A stretch of 16,863 nt of DNA from JAAYKS01 sp964479435 (GCA_964479435.1 CAYZME010000041.1:1-16863), one strand, 5' to 3'; positions 7,396 to 14,458 are shown, counted from the stretch's first letter. The notes: generated by a model from the letters alone, not told the origin. A program made the numbers and translations.

Positions 7396-7423
7396 CACTA
7401 TATATATATATATATATATAGTG
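7396..7423. repeat. (TA)11 palindrome
   Basis: Eleven uninterrupted TA units (7399-7420) are flanked by CAC on the left and GTG on the right, so the whole 28-bp block is a perfect palindrome able to extrude as a cruciform. It lies in the 188-base gap between the tRNA terminator and the lipoprotein ribosome binding region. No convincing promoter was found in the rest of that gap; TTGACG at 7438-7443 has no good -10 partner. Confidence 0.8.
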
Positions 7424-7536
7424 GCAGTTCGTAAGAATTGACGATACCGGCATCCTGTGCTACGCATGAGCTATAAGAGGAATCTGTATGCGCGCTTGAT
7501 TGCAAAAATATTATGACAAATCAGGAGGAGGGAAAA

Positions 7537-8382
7537 ATGCGACAGAAGCGAACGCAGTACACGTTGTTATCCATACTATTGATTCTGCTCATGATGTCGG
7601 GATGCAATCCTCCTGTCGACCCCGGCGCGCCGACTGCTTTGACGGATGAACCCAAAGCAAGCCTACGCGTGTTTACTTCGACAGAAACAGTAGACGGCCT
7701 GGATGGTTACTGGTATCGGCATACCGAGGATGCCTATGAGTACCCGTTCACAGCAGATACCCAGCCGGAGGAGTGGAAAAAGGCCGATTCGTTGTACCGC
7801 CATGAAGCACAGAATCTCCCCGCGGATGTTTTGGCTTCCATTTCGACGAGCGGGCTGGTAGAAACGTGTTTCAACAACTCTTTCTTCATCGATTTCAGCG
7901 TCGCGTCGGGGGGAAACTACCACTTGGCGTCCATGGATACTTTTGAGCACTTCAATAGTGGCAAAGAGCTGTTGTCCCGCCCGGATGCCGCGTCTGCGCT
8001 CATTGATTACTACAAGAGTATCCACGTCGAAAAGCTATACCAAACCGATTCGGGCGCGTTGCGACTGCGGTATATCGAGTACGTGATTGCGGACGATCGA
8101 TTTGTCCAGGCGATGTCGGCGGAGCAAAGGGCCGACCTGCTGCATGCTGTGATGGCAAATGTGCAGTGCCGCGATCGCTTGACGACACTGGAGATCCATT
8201 TCATGTCTTCCGCTTTGCTGGCCGGGAAATTGCTGATGGCGGATTCAGACGCGTTTCGCACCTATCTCGCTGCCGAAGACCAGGTGAAGGCATATTTGAC
8301 CTCCGGGGAGATGTCGCCCGATCCGATGGGCTATGGATATAGAGGACTGATCGATCGCTTGATTCCTTTTATTGCGTACTGA
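7537..8382 (+). CDS. Putative lipoprotein of unknown function
   Basis: The predicted product is a 281-residue exported lipoprotein. Residues 1-22 form a signal peptide with basic MRQKR, a hydrophobic LLSILLILLMM core, and a lipobox-like MSGC ending in the lipidation cysteine C23. A proline-rich linker (NPPVDPGAP) follows. The mature part is soluble, acidic and mostly helical-looking, with no motif I can tie to an enzyme. The PEEWKKADSL...LPADVLASISTSGLVETCFN segment resembles uncharacterised lipoproteins of gut anaerobes, from memory only. I chose the ATG at 7537 over one at 7513 because AGGAGGAGGG at 7523-7532 lies just upstream and this start gives a normal signal peptide. The gene stands alone, with a tRNA terminator before it and its own terminator after it. 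Confidence 0.85.
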   Translation: MRQKRTQYTLLSILLILLMMSGCNPPVDPGAPTALTDEPKASLRVFTSTETVDGLDGYWYRHTEDAYEYPFTADTQPEEWKKADSLYRHEAQNLPADVLASISTSGLVETCFNNSFFIDFSVASGGNYHLASMDTFEHFNSGKELLSRPDAASALIDYYKSIHVEKLYQTDSGALRLRYIEYVIADDRFVQAMSAEQRADLLHAVMANVQCRDRLTTLEIHFMSSALLAGKLLMADSDAFRTYLAAEDQVKAYLTSGEMSPDPMGYGYRGLIDRLIPFIAY

Positions 8383-8475
8383 GATAACGAGATCGTCACT
8401 ACCGGTAAACTGAATGCCGCGGACGCTGTCCGCGTGGTATACCAGCCCCTTTTCACCCGGGATTCCGTAAGAGGG

Positions 8476-8528
8476 AACAGTCTTCGTGAGGTTGCGTCCG
8501 AGTAAGACGCAACCTCACGGGCTGTTTT
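8476..8528 (+). terminator. Intrinsic terminator of the lipoprotein gene
   Basis: CGTGAGGTTGCGTC (8485-8498) pairs perfectly with GACGCAACCTCACG (8506-8519) around a 7-base loop. A further AACAG (8476-8480) and CTGTT (8522-8526) extend the stem, and a TTTT tract ends at 8528. It lies 94 bases past the stop codon. Confidence 0.85.
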
Positions 8529-8568
8529 CATGCCCACCTCTCAATATTTAGTTTCATCTCATATCGAA

Positions 8569-8577
8569 TGGTAAAAT
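8569..8577 (+). promoter_or_regulatory. Weak candidate extended -10 promoter for the DUF2130 gene
   Basis: TAAAAT at 8572-8577 is preceded by TG at 8569-8570 plus one base. No -35 hexamer is recognisable at 16-18 bases. It lies between the upstream terminator and the gene start and is the best match seen in that gap. Confidence 0.3.
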
Positions 8578-8667
8578 GACTGCATACACGATCGCGCGCC
8601 AGGCAGCCCGGTTGAGTGGCTCTATCTTCTGCCTGGTGCCCGTGACGCAAAGAAAGGATTGCCAGAA

Positions 8668-9870
8668 ATGAATGAGATCAAGTGCCCCAACTGCGGCCAG
8701 GTGTTTACGGTCGACGAATCCAGTTTTGCGAACATCGTCAAACAGGTGCGCGACCATGTCTTTGAGAAAGAATTGCGGGACCGCGAGGCCTTGCTGCTGC
8801 AGGGCAAAGAAAATGCCGTCCAACTGGCGATCGCCAACGCAAAAACCGACTTGCAGACCGAGATGGCCAAAAAGGATACCGAGATCGCGGCGCTCAAAGC
8901 GCAAATAACCGCCGCCGCGACCGAAAAACAACTGGCTGTGACCTCGGCGGTAAATCAAGTGGAACGGGAACGGGATGCCCTGGCCGGCGAATTGAGATCC
9001 AAAACATCCGAACACCAGCTCCTGGAAGCGTCCCTCAAAGAGAAGCATCAAAACGAACTGAGAACCAAAGACGAGATGATCGCCTACTACCGGGATATGA
9101 AGGCTCGGCTCTCCACCAAAATGGTGGGAGAAACACTGGAGCAACACTGCGAAGTACAGTTCAATCAAATTCGCGCGACGGCTTTTCCAACCGCGTATTT
9201 TGAAAAAGACAACGACGCGCGCTCCGGGAGCAAGGGCGATTATATTTATCGTGAATCTGACGACGCGGGCAATGAGATCATCTCGATTATGTTCGAAATG
9301 AAAAATGAACAGGATGAGACGGCCAGCAAGAAAAAGAACGAAGATTTTCTCAAAGAACTGGATAAAGACCGCAATGAAAAGGGCTGCGAGTACGCCGTTC
9401 TGGTTTCTCTGCTTGAGGCGGACAGTGAGCTGTACAACTCGGGGATCGTGGATGTTTCGCACCGGTATCCCAAAATGTATGTCATCCGGCCGCAATTCTT
9501 TATTCCGATGATTACTGTCTTGCGAAACGCCGCCATGCATTCCATGCAATATAAAGCCGAGCTGGCGCTGGTGCGCAATCAGAACATCGACATCACAAAC
9601 TTCGAAGCGGACATGGAAGCATTCAAACAAGGCTTTGCCCGCAATTACGACTTGGCCAGCCGCCGCTTCAAATTGGCGATCGATGAAATCGACAAAACGA
9701 TCAAGAGCCTGGAGAAGACAAAAGAACACCTGTTCCGCTCGGAAGACAATTTGCGATTGGCCAACAACAAGGCGGTAGATTTGACGATCAAAAAACTGAC
9801 CCGCAACAATCCGACAATGGCGGCAAAATTTGCCGAACTCAAAACCGCGCCAGCAGAGGATCCGTCCTAA
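8668..9870 (+). CDS. DUF2130 family protein (zinc finger, coiled coil, nuclease-like core)
   Basis: This 400-residue protein matches the DUF2130 pattern. It has an N-terminal CPNCG motif (residues 6-10), a long charged coiled coil to about residue 150, and a conserved core beginning MVGETLEQHCE. The core has the layout of a PD-(D/E)XK fold: D191 in SKGDYIY, then E210-x-K212 in FEMKNE. Such residues form metal-dependent nuclease sites in restriction-endonuclease-like proteins, so DNA cleavage or binding is plausible but unproven. A second helical region (IDKTIKSLEKTKEHL) follows near the C-terminus. The ATG at 8668 is chosen because AAAGGA at 8653-8658 is nine bases upstream, while an in-frame TTG at 8659 would leave no spacing. 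The gene stands alone, with no methylase or other defence partner nearby. Confidence 0.85.
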   Translation: MNEIKCPNCGQVFTVDESSFANIVKQVRDHVFEKELRDREALLLQGKENAVQLAIANAKTDLQTEMAKKDTEIAALKAQITAAATEKQLAVTSAVNQVERERDALAGELRSKTSEHQLLEASLKEKHQNELRTKDEMIAYYRDMKARLSTKMVGETLEQHCEVQFNQIRATAFPTAYFEKDNDARSGSKGDYIYRESDDAGNEIISIMFEMKNEQDETASKKKNEDFLKELDKDRNEKGCEYAVLVSLLEADSELYNSGIVDVSHRYPKMYVIRPQFFIPMITVLRNAAMHSMQYKAELALVRNQNIDITNFEADMEAFKQGFARNYDLASRRFKLAIDEIDKTIKSLEKTKEHLFRSEDNLRLANNKAVDLTIKKLTRNNPTMAAKFAELKTAPAEDPS

Positions 9871-9878
9871 TTGCCGCC

Positions 9879-9904
9879 GGTCGCGTGTGAAAACAGCCGC
9901 GACC
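9879..9904 (+). other. Hairpin ahead of the TIGR04076-type gene
   Basis: GGTCGCG (9879-9885) pairs with CGCGACC (9898-9904) around a 12-base loop, ending two bases before the AAGGAGGG ribosome binding site at 9907-9914. There is no T-tract, so a terminator is unlikely. It could affect translation or message processing between the two genes. Confidence 0.4.
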
Positions 9905-9920
9905 AGAAGGAGGGCAGGTT

Positions 9921-10268
9921 ATGAAAAAATGGTATGAAGAAGAATACGAATTTATCGTCGAGGTCACAGGGTTTTTGCGCGGCGATCGCACCGAGCGGTA
10001 TTGCCGCAACGGCGAGGAGATTGGCGACACGTATACCTGTACGTACGGTTGCCCGGTCAACGCCGACGGCTACGGGATCTGCTCCAAAGTGATGATGATG
10101 TTATATCCGCTGATGGAGGCGGTGCGCAGCGGCGGCGATCTGACGAATGTGGGCGGCAGCGATCCGTATAGCAAGGAAATCGTCTGCCCGGACGGGTGCG
10201 TCATCTTCCGCTTATCCGCGCGTAAAACTGGCAAGCCGAATTTTTATCAGGGAAAATTTTTTGATTGA
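9921..10268 (+). CDS. TIGR04076 family small cysteine-rich protein
   Basis: The 115-residue protein fits the TIGR04076 family of unknown function, which is common in anaerobes: the start MKKWYEEEYEFIVEVTG and the segments ERYCRNGEE, CTYGCPVNADG, ICSK and VCPDGCVIFRL are characteristic. Six cysteines (C28, C40, C44, C54, C89, C93) include two CxxxC pairs, suggesting metal or redox chemistry, but no cofactor is established. There is no signal peptide, so it is probably cytoplasmic. The start has a strong AAGGAGGG six bases upstream. It follows the DUF2130 gene by 50 bases on the same strand and could be co-transcribed with it. Confidence 0.82.
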   Translation: MKKWYEEEYEFIVEVTGFLRGDRTERYCRNGEEIGDTYTCTYGCPVNADGYGICSKVMMMLYPLMEAVRSGGDLTNVGGSDPYSKEIVCPDGCVIFRLSARKTGKPNFYQGKFFD

Positions 10269-10498
10269 GGCCGGGGCCCTGACCCGATCTCATCCGCAGG
10301 TCGTCCCGCGCGTTGTGGCGCGCAACAACAGCGTTCGCAATGGATTCCATAAAGCACATCCTTTTTGATTTTATCGTGAAGAGCCCGCGAGAAGCGTTTT
10401 TTAGTAGGTATCTCAAGCGCAGACAAGCAAGTGCATAAATCAAAAACCATTGATTGTTGATGTATTCGTGTTTTCGTAAAAAGGAAGGGAGAGCCAGG

Positions 10499-11512
10499 AT
10501 GAAAGTATTTATGATCGGCGGGACCGGCTTATTGGGCAGCGAAGCGGCGCGGGAATTGATCCATCGAGGGCACGAAGTCACGTCGATTGCGCTGCCGCCG
10601 TTGCCGCCGGGCGCCGTGCTGCCCCCGGAAATGAAAATCGAGTTTGGCAACTACATGGAGATGAGCGACGATGAACTGCGTGGATATCTGGAAGGGTGCC
10701 AGGGCTTTGTGTTCGCGGCCGGTATCGACGAAAGGGTGGAGGGCCCGCCGCCGGTCTATGATCTGTTTAAAAAGCACAACATCGACCCGCTGCGACGGAT
10801 TTTACAAATCGCCAAAAATTGCGGCGTGCGCCACAGTGTGATCTATGGATCGTATTTTACCTATTTTGACAAAACACGGCCCGCCGACCGGCTGGCCCAC
10901 TGGCACCCGTACATTCGCAGCCGCCGCGACCAGGAAGAAATGGCGCTGTCGTTTGCCGATGACCAGTTTGATGTGGCGGTGCTCGAATTGCCGTATATTT
11001 TCGGCGCGCAGCCCGGCCGCAAGCCGGTGTGGGTTTTTCTGGTCGAAATGCTGCGGGGGATGAAAAAAGTCACACTCTACCCGCGCGGCGGCACGACGAT
11101 GGTAACCGTGCGTCAGGTGGCACAAGCCACCGCCGGCGCGCTGGAGCGCAATCGCGGCGGCCACAGCTACCCGATCGGCTACTACAACATGACCTGGAAA
11201 GAATTCTTGCGAATCGTCCACAAGTATATGGGCAAGCCCAATCAGAAGATCCTCACCATCCCCAAATGGATGTATGTGCAGGGCAGCAAGAAAATGATGC
11301 GGGAGCAGGCGGAAAGAGGCGTGGAAGGCGGCTTGCACATGGTTCGATTCGCCGATTTGCAGTGCTCAAAACAATTCATCGACCCGGCGCTCGGATGTGA
11401 CTTGCTGGGTGTCGAACCGGATGACATCGACCGGGCGATCGGGGATTCGGTCCGCTTGTGCCTCGACATTCTCGACCACCATACAGAAGTGATCGACATG
11501 AAAGGCGGCTAG
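10499..11512 (+). CDS. NAD-dependent epimerase/SDR-like oxidoreductase
   Basis: This 337-residue protein has an N-terminal Rossmann fold with the dinucleotide motif GGTGLLG (residues 7-13), typical of extended or atypical short-chain dehydrogenases/epimerases. The usual catalytic YxxxK is not clear: the best candidate is Y138-I-R-S-R142, with Arg in place of Lys, so it may be a binding protein or an atypical enzyme. Substrate is unknown. The start at 10499 gives the Rossmann strand MKVFMIGGTG and is preceded by AAGGAAGGGAG (10481-10491); the frame is open 15 codons further upstream. The 230-base gap before it shows AATCAA/TTGATT (10438-10443 with 10450-10455) as a small inverted repeat and no convincing promoter. 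It runs convergent to the DUF134 gene, 42 bases away, with no clear shared terminator. Confidence 0.82.
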   Translation: MKVFMIGGTGLLGSEAARELIHRGHEVTSIALPPLPPGAVLPPEMKIEFGNYMEMSDDELRGYLEGCQGFVFAAGIDERVEGPPPVYDLFKKHNIDPLRRILQIAKNCGVRHSVIYGSYFTYFDKTRPADRLAHWHPYIRSRRDQEEMALSFADDQFDVAVLELPYIFGAQPGRKPVWVFLVEMLRGMKKVTLYPRGGTTMVTVRQVAQATAGALERNRGGHSYPIGYYNMTWKEFLRIVHKYMGKPNQKILTIPKWMYVQGSKKMMREQAERGVEGGLHMVRFADLQCSKQFIDPALGCDLLGVEPDDIDRAIGDSVRLCLDILDHHTEVIDMKGG

Positions 11513-11554
11513 AGCAGGGCTCATCCGCCTCCGACCGGGCCGTTCGGGGCCTGC

Positions 11555-12181
11555 CTACCCGTTTTTCTCCCCGGGTGCGTCGTCCGGCCGTTGTGTTTCC
11601 TCGTCGTAGCGCCAGCAGGCGCGCCGGCAAAAGTGCTCGTCGTCGTCAAAGGTCAAGGGGTCGCGCCCGCCGTCCCACGGGTCTCGTCGCCCCGCGCGTC
11701 CCCGTCCCCGCGCGCCGCCATGCCCCTCTCCCGCGCGCCCATGACCGCGGCCTTGCCCCTGCCGTCCATACGATATGCACGAGACATCGGTCGCGTCGCA
11801 CTGGGGGCAATGGATCTGTTGCCGCGCGTCCGCGAGTTGATCCGCGGTGGCTTCCCAGCGGTGGCCGCATTGGCGGCACGACACGCCGCACAAACCACGC
11901 CGCCAATTGCCGCCTTCGATACGGATGCCTTTGCCGTGGACCAGGCTGTCGGCGATCTTGGCGCGCGCGGTCGACAAAATGCGTTGGAAAGTAGCGCGGG
12001 AAACCTGCATGCGCCGCGCGCAGTCCTCCTGTTCCAATCCCAACTCATCTTTGAGACGGATCGCTTCATATTCTTCGACGAGCAGAATATTCACCCCGCC
12101 GGCACCTTGTCCGCCGGCCGGTCTGAACTCCGGCACATCGGGGGGCCGGTCTACACGTCGCCACTTAATCGGTCTGGCCAT
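11555..12181 (-). CDS. DUF134 family HTH regulator with zinc ribbon
   Basis: DUF134 proteins are small DNA-binding proteins with a sigma-70 region 4-like helix-turn-helix. Here the MARPIKWRRV start and NILLVEEYEAIRLKDELGLEQ precede the HTH (about residues 48-75, VSRATFQRILSTARAKIA). After it come a zinc-ribbon-like C102-x2-C105 and C125-x2-C128, a Gly/Arg-rich segment (138-176), and an acidic Cys/Trp-containing end (FCRRACWRYDEE). At 208 residues it is longer than the short family members. I chose the ATG at 12181 because GAGG at 12192-12189 is seven bases upstream; a GTG two codons earlier is possible. The gene lies 49 bases after the MinD-type ATPase gene, as the last gene of the minus-strand cluster, and is the likely regulator of it (inference). 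The AT-rich gap between them could hold a weak internal promoter. Confidence 0.85.
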   Translation of the reverse strand: MARPIKWRRVDRPPDVPEFRPAGGQGAGGVNILLVEEYEAIRLKDELGLEQEDCARRMQVSRATFQRILSTARAKIADSLVHGKGIRIEGGNWRRGLCGVSCRQCGHRWEATADQLADARQQIHCPQCDATDVSCISYGRQGQGRGHGRAGEGHGGARGRGRAGRRDPWDGGRDPLTFDDDEHFCRRACWRYDEETQRPDDAPGEKNG

Positions 12182-12230
12182 GGTCACACCTCAGTCCGTT
12201 CGCCTTTTCTACAATATACAATACAAAATC

Positions 12231-13091
12231 CTACGCGGGAGCCAGCTCCTGTTGTAAACGTGCCCACAGCTCGCGCATCGGCTGGACGATGGCCGGGATC
12301 CCGGCTTCCACCGGTGTCTGGCCCGCGCGTAAAGCGTCGACGACGGCCGTCAGGTAGGGAAGTTTGCCAATGACCGGAACGCCTCTTTCGGCGCAATCGG
12401 CTTCGATCGCCGCCGTTTGTGTCAGATTGAGGTCATATTTGTTGATACAGACGAAAGCCGGTACCCGGAAATGCGCCGCCACGCCCAGCACCCGCGTCAG
12501 ATCATGGCGCCCCGACGGCGTCGGCTCGGCCACGACGACCGCCGCGTCGGCCCCGGTGATCGAGGCGATCACCACGCAGCCGATCCCCGGGGAGCCGTCG
12601 ATCAGAATCCAGTCCTCGCCGGCCGCGTGCGCGAAAAGATTCTTGCGCACTTGCGTGACCAGTTTGCCCGACGCGTCCGCGCCGATCGCCAGGCGGGCAT
12701 GGGAGAAGGTGCCGCGCGCCGTGCGGGTCACGCGGGTTTCGCCGGTGAGAACCGGGTTGAGCGTGATGGCGTCGGTCGGGCACAAGACCGTACAGGCGGC
12801 GCAGCCTTCGCAAGCCATCGGGGAGACGACATACGACGCGTCGATGGCGTCAAAGCGGCACACCTGCCGGCAGATCCCGCAGCGACAGCAGCGGTCGGGG
12901 TCGATGCGCGCGACCGAACCGCCGCTGTAATCCTGTTTATCCAGGTCTTCGCCGGGCAGCAGCAAATGGAGGTTCGGTGCTTCCACATCGCAATCGGCGA
13001 TCATCGCGCGATCAACCAGCTGAACCAAAGAAGAGACGAGGGTGCTTTTGCCCGTGCCGCCCTTGCCGCTGATAAAAACAATCTGTTTCAT
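12231..13091 (-). CDS. MinD superfamily P-loop ATPase with inserted 2[4Fe-4S] ferredoxin domain (1)
   Basis: This 286-residue protein is a ParA/MinD-type ATPase with a deviant Walker A GKGGTGKST at residues 9-17 and an inserted bacterial-type ferredoxin domain. The first cluster is C68-x2-C71-x2-C74-x3-C78 and the second is C94-x2-C97-x2-C100-x3-C104. Later motifs are WILIDGSPGIGCVV (Walker B region) and FVCINKYDLN. Relatives (COG1149 type) occur beside NifX-like genes in anaerobes and are thought to serve metal-cluster assembly or electron transfer to a client protein; the client here is unknown. The frame is open far upstream, but the ATG at 13091 gives the family start MKQIVFISGKGG, has GAGGTG (13102-13097) before it, and overlaps the upstream gene stop as ATGA, indicating translational coupling. 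Confidence 0.92.
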   Translation of the reverse strand: MKQIVFISGKGGTGKSTLVSSLVQLVDRAMIADCDVEAPNLHLLLPGEDLDKQDYSGGSVARIDPDRCCRCGICRQVCRFDAIDASYVVSPMACEGCAACTVLCPTDAITLNPVLTGETRVTRTARGTFSHARLAIGADASGKLVTQVRKNLFAHAAGEDWILIDGSPGIGCVVIASITGADAAVVVAEPTPSGRHDLTRVLGVAAHFRVPAFVCINKYDLNLTQTAAIEADCAERGVPVIGKLPYLTAVVDALRAGQTPVEAGIPAIVQPMRELWARLQQELAPA

Positions 13092-13918
13092 GTTCGCACC
13101 TCGCCGCGCACCGCTTGATATAGGGACTGGAAAGCGTCCACCCAGGCCGGTTCCGCGTCGACCGGCAACAGGCCGCGCGAATAATGCTCGGCGATCACGC
13201 GCGAAAAAGGAATCCGCATCCAGATCGGCACCCCGGCGCGCGCGCACAGCGTGTCCACCGCCTCGTCCGCGCCGCTGGCCTTGTTGAGGACGACGGCGGC
13301 CGGGATCGCCATCTGCCGGACCAATTGCAGCGCGATCGCCAAATCATGGAGGCCAAAAGGGGTCGCTTCTGTGACCAGCAGCGCGAAGTCGCACCCTTCC
13401 AGGGAGCGCACCACCGCGCAGGAAGCGCCCGGCGGGCAATCCAGAATGGCCGGTCGCGCGGGGTCGATCCGGCGCTTGAGTTCCGTCACAATCGGGATGC
13501 CGACCGGGTCACCGACATCCAGACGTCCCTGCAAAACACTGTGGGTGGGGTCGATTTCGATTTCGCCGACGCGGCGGTCCTCTTCGGTGATGGCGTACGG
13601 CTTGCAAACCAAAGCGCAGGCGCCGCAGTGATGGCACAGCTCGGGAAAGAGTAGGACACGCTTTCCGGCGCAGGCGATGGCGTGGAATTGGCAGATCCGC
13701 GCGCAGTCGCCACACAATGTACACAAAGCCGCGTCCACGACCGGCACAGGGACTAACACGGGAAAAACCGCGCCCGGCTCCGGCCGCAGAAAAAGAAAGC
13801 CGTTGGGCTCCTCGACGTCACAGTCGACGTATTGGCTGTCGGGGATCACGCGCGCCAGACTGGCGGCGACCGTTGTTTTGCCGGTCCCGCCTTTGCCGCT
13901 CAAGACAGCGAGTTTCAC
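13088..13918 (-). CDS. MinD superfamily P-loop ATPase with inserted 2[4Fe-4S] ferredoxin domain (2)
   Basis: This is a 276-residue paralogue of the downstream ATPase. It has the deviant Walker A GKGGTGKTT at residues 8-16, D32 and D34 in YVDCDVEEPNG, and two [4Fe-4S] motifs: C66-x2-C69-x2-C72-x3-C76 and C95-x2-C98-x2-C101-x3-C105. The AILDCPPGASCAVVRSLEG region is the Walker B part. Pairs of such ATPases encoded side by side are typical of these clusters, suggesting that they work as a heterodimer (inference). The start is GTG at 13918, overlapping the nifX-like stop as GTGA, so both junctions of this operon are 4-base overlaps. No strong ribosome binding site is seen, in keeping with coupled translation. 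Confidence 0.92.
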   Translation of the reverse strand: MKLAVLSGKGGTGKTTVAASLARVIPDSQYVDCDVEEPNGFLFLRPEPGAVFPVLVPVPVVDAALCTLCGDCARICQFHAIACAGKRVLLFPELCHHCGACALVCKPYAITEEDRRVGEIEIDPTHSVLQGRLDVGDPVGIPIVTELKRRIDPARPAILDCPPGASCAVVRSLEGCDFALLVTEATPFGLHDLAIALQLVRQMAIPAAVVLNKASGADEAVDTLCARAGVPIWMRIPFSRVIAEHYSRGLLPVDAEPAWVDAFQSLYQAVRGEVRT

Positions 13919-14283
13919 GAGCGCGCCCCGCCGGCATGCGCGGGCCCGCTTTGTGTCAGGCGTTCCAACCGGCCCGCGAGATAGGCCGCGATGTTGTCGC
14001 CGCCCGTTTGGCCGTGGCTCTGGTACAAATCGATCTCAGCGCTTTGCAGGACTCGCATGGCATTGGGGCCCAGTTGGCCGGCGATGACCACCTGCGCGCC
14101 CAGCTGGATCAGATGCTGGCAGGCCGCGATCCCCGCGCCGCCGACCTGATCGGCTGCCGGGTTGGCGAAAGCCTCACAGGCCATCGAATCGCTGTCGACG
14201 AGCAAGAAGTAAGCGGCACGACCAAATCGGTCGTCGATGGGGGCGTCCAGCGTTTGTCCGGTACTGGCAAGGGCGATTTTCAT
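13915..14283 (-). CDS. NifX/NifB-type dinitrogenase cofactor-binding domain protein
   Basis: This 122-residue protein belongs to the family of NifX, NafY and the C-terminal part of NifB, small carriers of iron-molybdenum or related metal clusters. Characteristic segments are MKIALASTG, DDRFGRAAYFLLVD (17-30) and GAQVVIAGQLGPNAMRVL (62-79). No nitrogenase genes are present, so a role in nitrogen fixation is not supported. In sulfate reducers, a related protein (the orange protein) binds a molybdenum-copper cluster and is encoded with MinD-type ATPases, which is the closest parallel I know. C36 and C55 and His57 and His90 could contribute ligands (inference). The start is clear: GAGGAGGA at 14298-14291, seven bases before the ATG. 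It is the first gene of the minus-strand operon. Confidence 0.88.
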   Translation of the reverse strand: MKIALASTGQTLDAPIDDRFGRAAYFLLVDSDSMACEAFANPAADQVGGAGIAACQHLIQLGAQVVIAGQLGPNAMRVLQSAEIDLYQSHGQTGGDNIAAYLAGRLERLTQSGPAHAGGARS

Positions 14284-14321
14284 GCGATTTTCCTCCTCGA
14301 TTCACATCCGGTGCTGTTCCT

Positions 14322-14350
14322 ATTGTCTGTCGCAAATGGGCATATGTCAA
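14322..14350 (-). promoter_or_regulatory. Promoter of the nifX-like/MinD/DUF134 operon
   Basis: On the minus strand a perfect -35 TTGACA (14350-14345) is followed after 17 bases by GACAAT (14327-14322), which matches TATAAT at four of six bases. The -35 box is part of the left arm of the inverted operator repeat. The start of transcription would fall near 14315, about 30 bases before the nifX-like ATG. Confidence 0.62.
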
Positions 14351-14440
14351 TTACCTGAGAATTCAATGGCCGCTTTTTCAAAAAAGATATTGACATATGC
14401 CCATAACTGATCGATACTGTTCATGTGCATATGCCCATAA
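14336..14440. promoter_or_regulatory. Operator array: three CATATGCCCAT repeats in the divergent promoter region
   Basis: ATTGACATATGCCCAT at 14389-14404 has an exact 16-base inverted copy at 14351-14336. A third copy, CATATGCCCATAA at 14428-14440, repeats in direct orientation the 13 bases at 14394-14406. Each arm of the inverted pair contains the TTGACA of one promoter, and the third copy falls in the DUF5320 leader just before its ribosome binding site. The layout fits a repressor or activator site shared by both directions. The binding protein is not known; the DUF134 product is the local candidate. Confidence 0.72.
14390..14418 (+). promoter_or_regulatory. Promoter of the DUF5320 gene
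   Basis: A perfect -35 TTGACA (14390-14395) is followed after 17 bases by GATACT (14413-14418), four of six matches to the -10 consensus. Transcription would begin near 14425, giving a leader of about 34 bases that contains the third operator repeat. It mirrors the minus-strand promoter. Confidence 0.62.
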
Positions 14441-14458
14441 ACTGAAAGGAGAATCGAT

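Noticed and set aside
8554..9729. A 391-codon minus-strand open frame across the DUF2130 gene
   Set aside because: It is antisense to a well-supported coding sequence with family motifs, has no plausible start signal, and its product looks like a composition artefact.
11591..12373. A plus-strand open frame of 260 codons opposite the DUF134 gene
   Set aside because: It overlaps the DUF134 gene and the end of an ATPase gene, has no ribosome binding site, and its Arg/Pro/Ala-rich product reflects GC-rich antisense sequence.
13915..14283. Assignment of the cofactor-domain gene as nifX of a nitrogenase system
   Set aside because: No nifH, nifD, nifK, nifE or nifN is present in the window, and the same domain occurs widely in anaerobes that do not fix nitrogen.
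13717..14358. A plus-strand open frame of 213 codons across the MinD-type ATPase and nifX-like genes
   Set aside because: It is antisense to conserved genes with overlapping starts and stops, and would run through the divergent promoter region.
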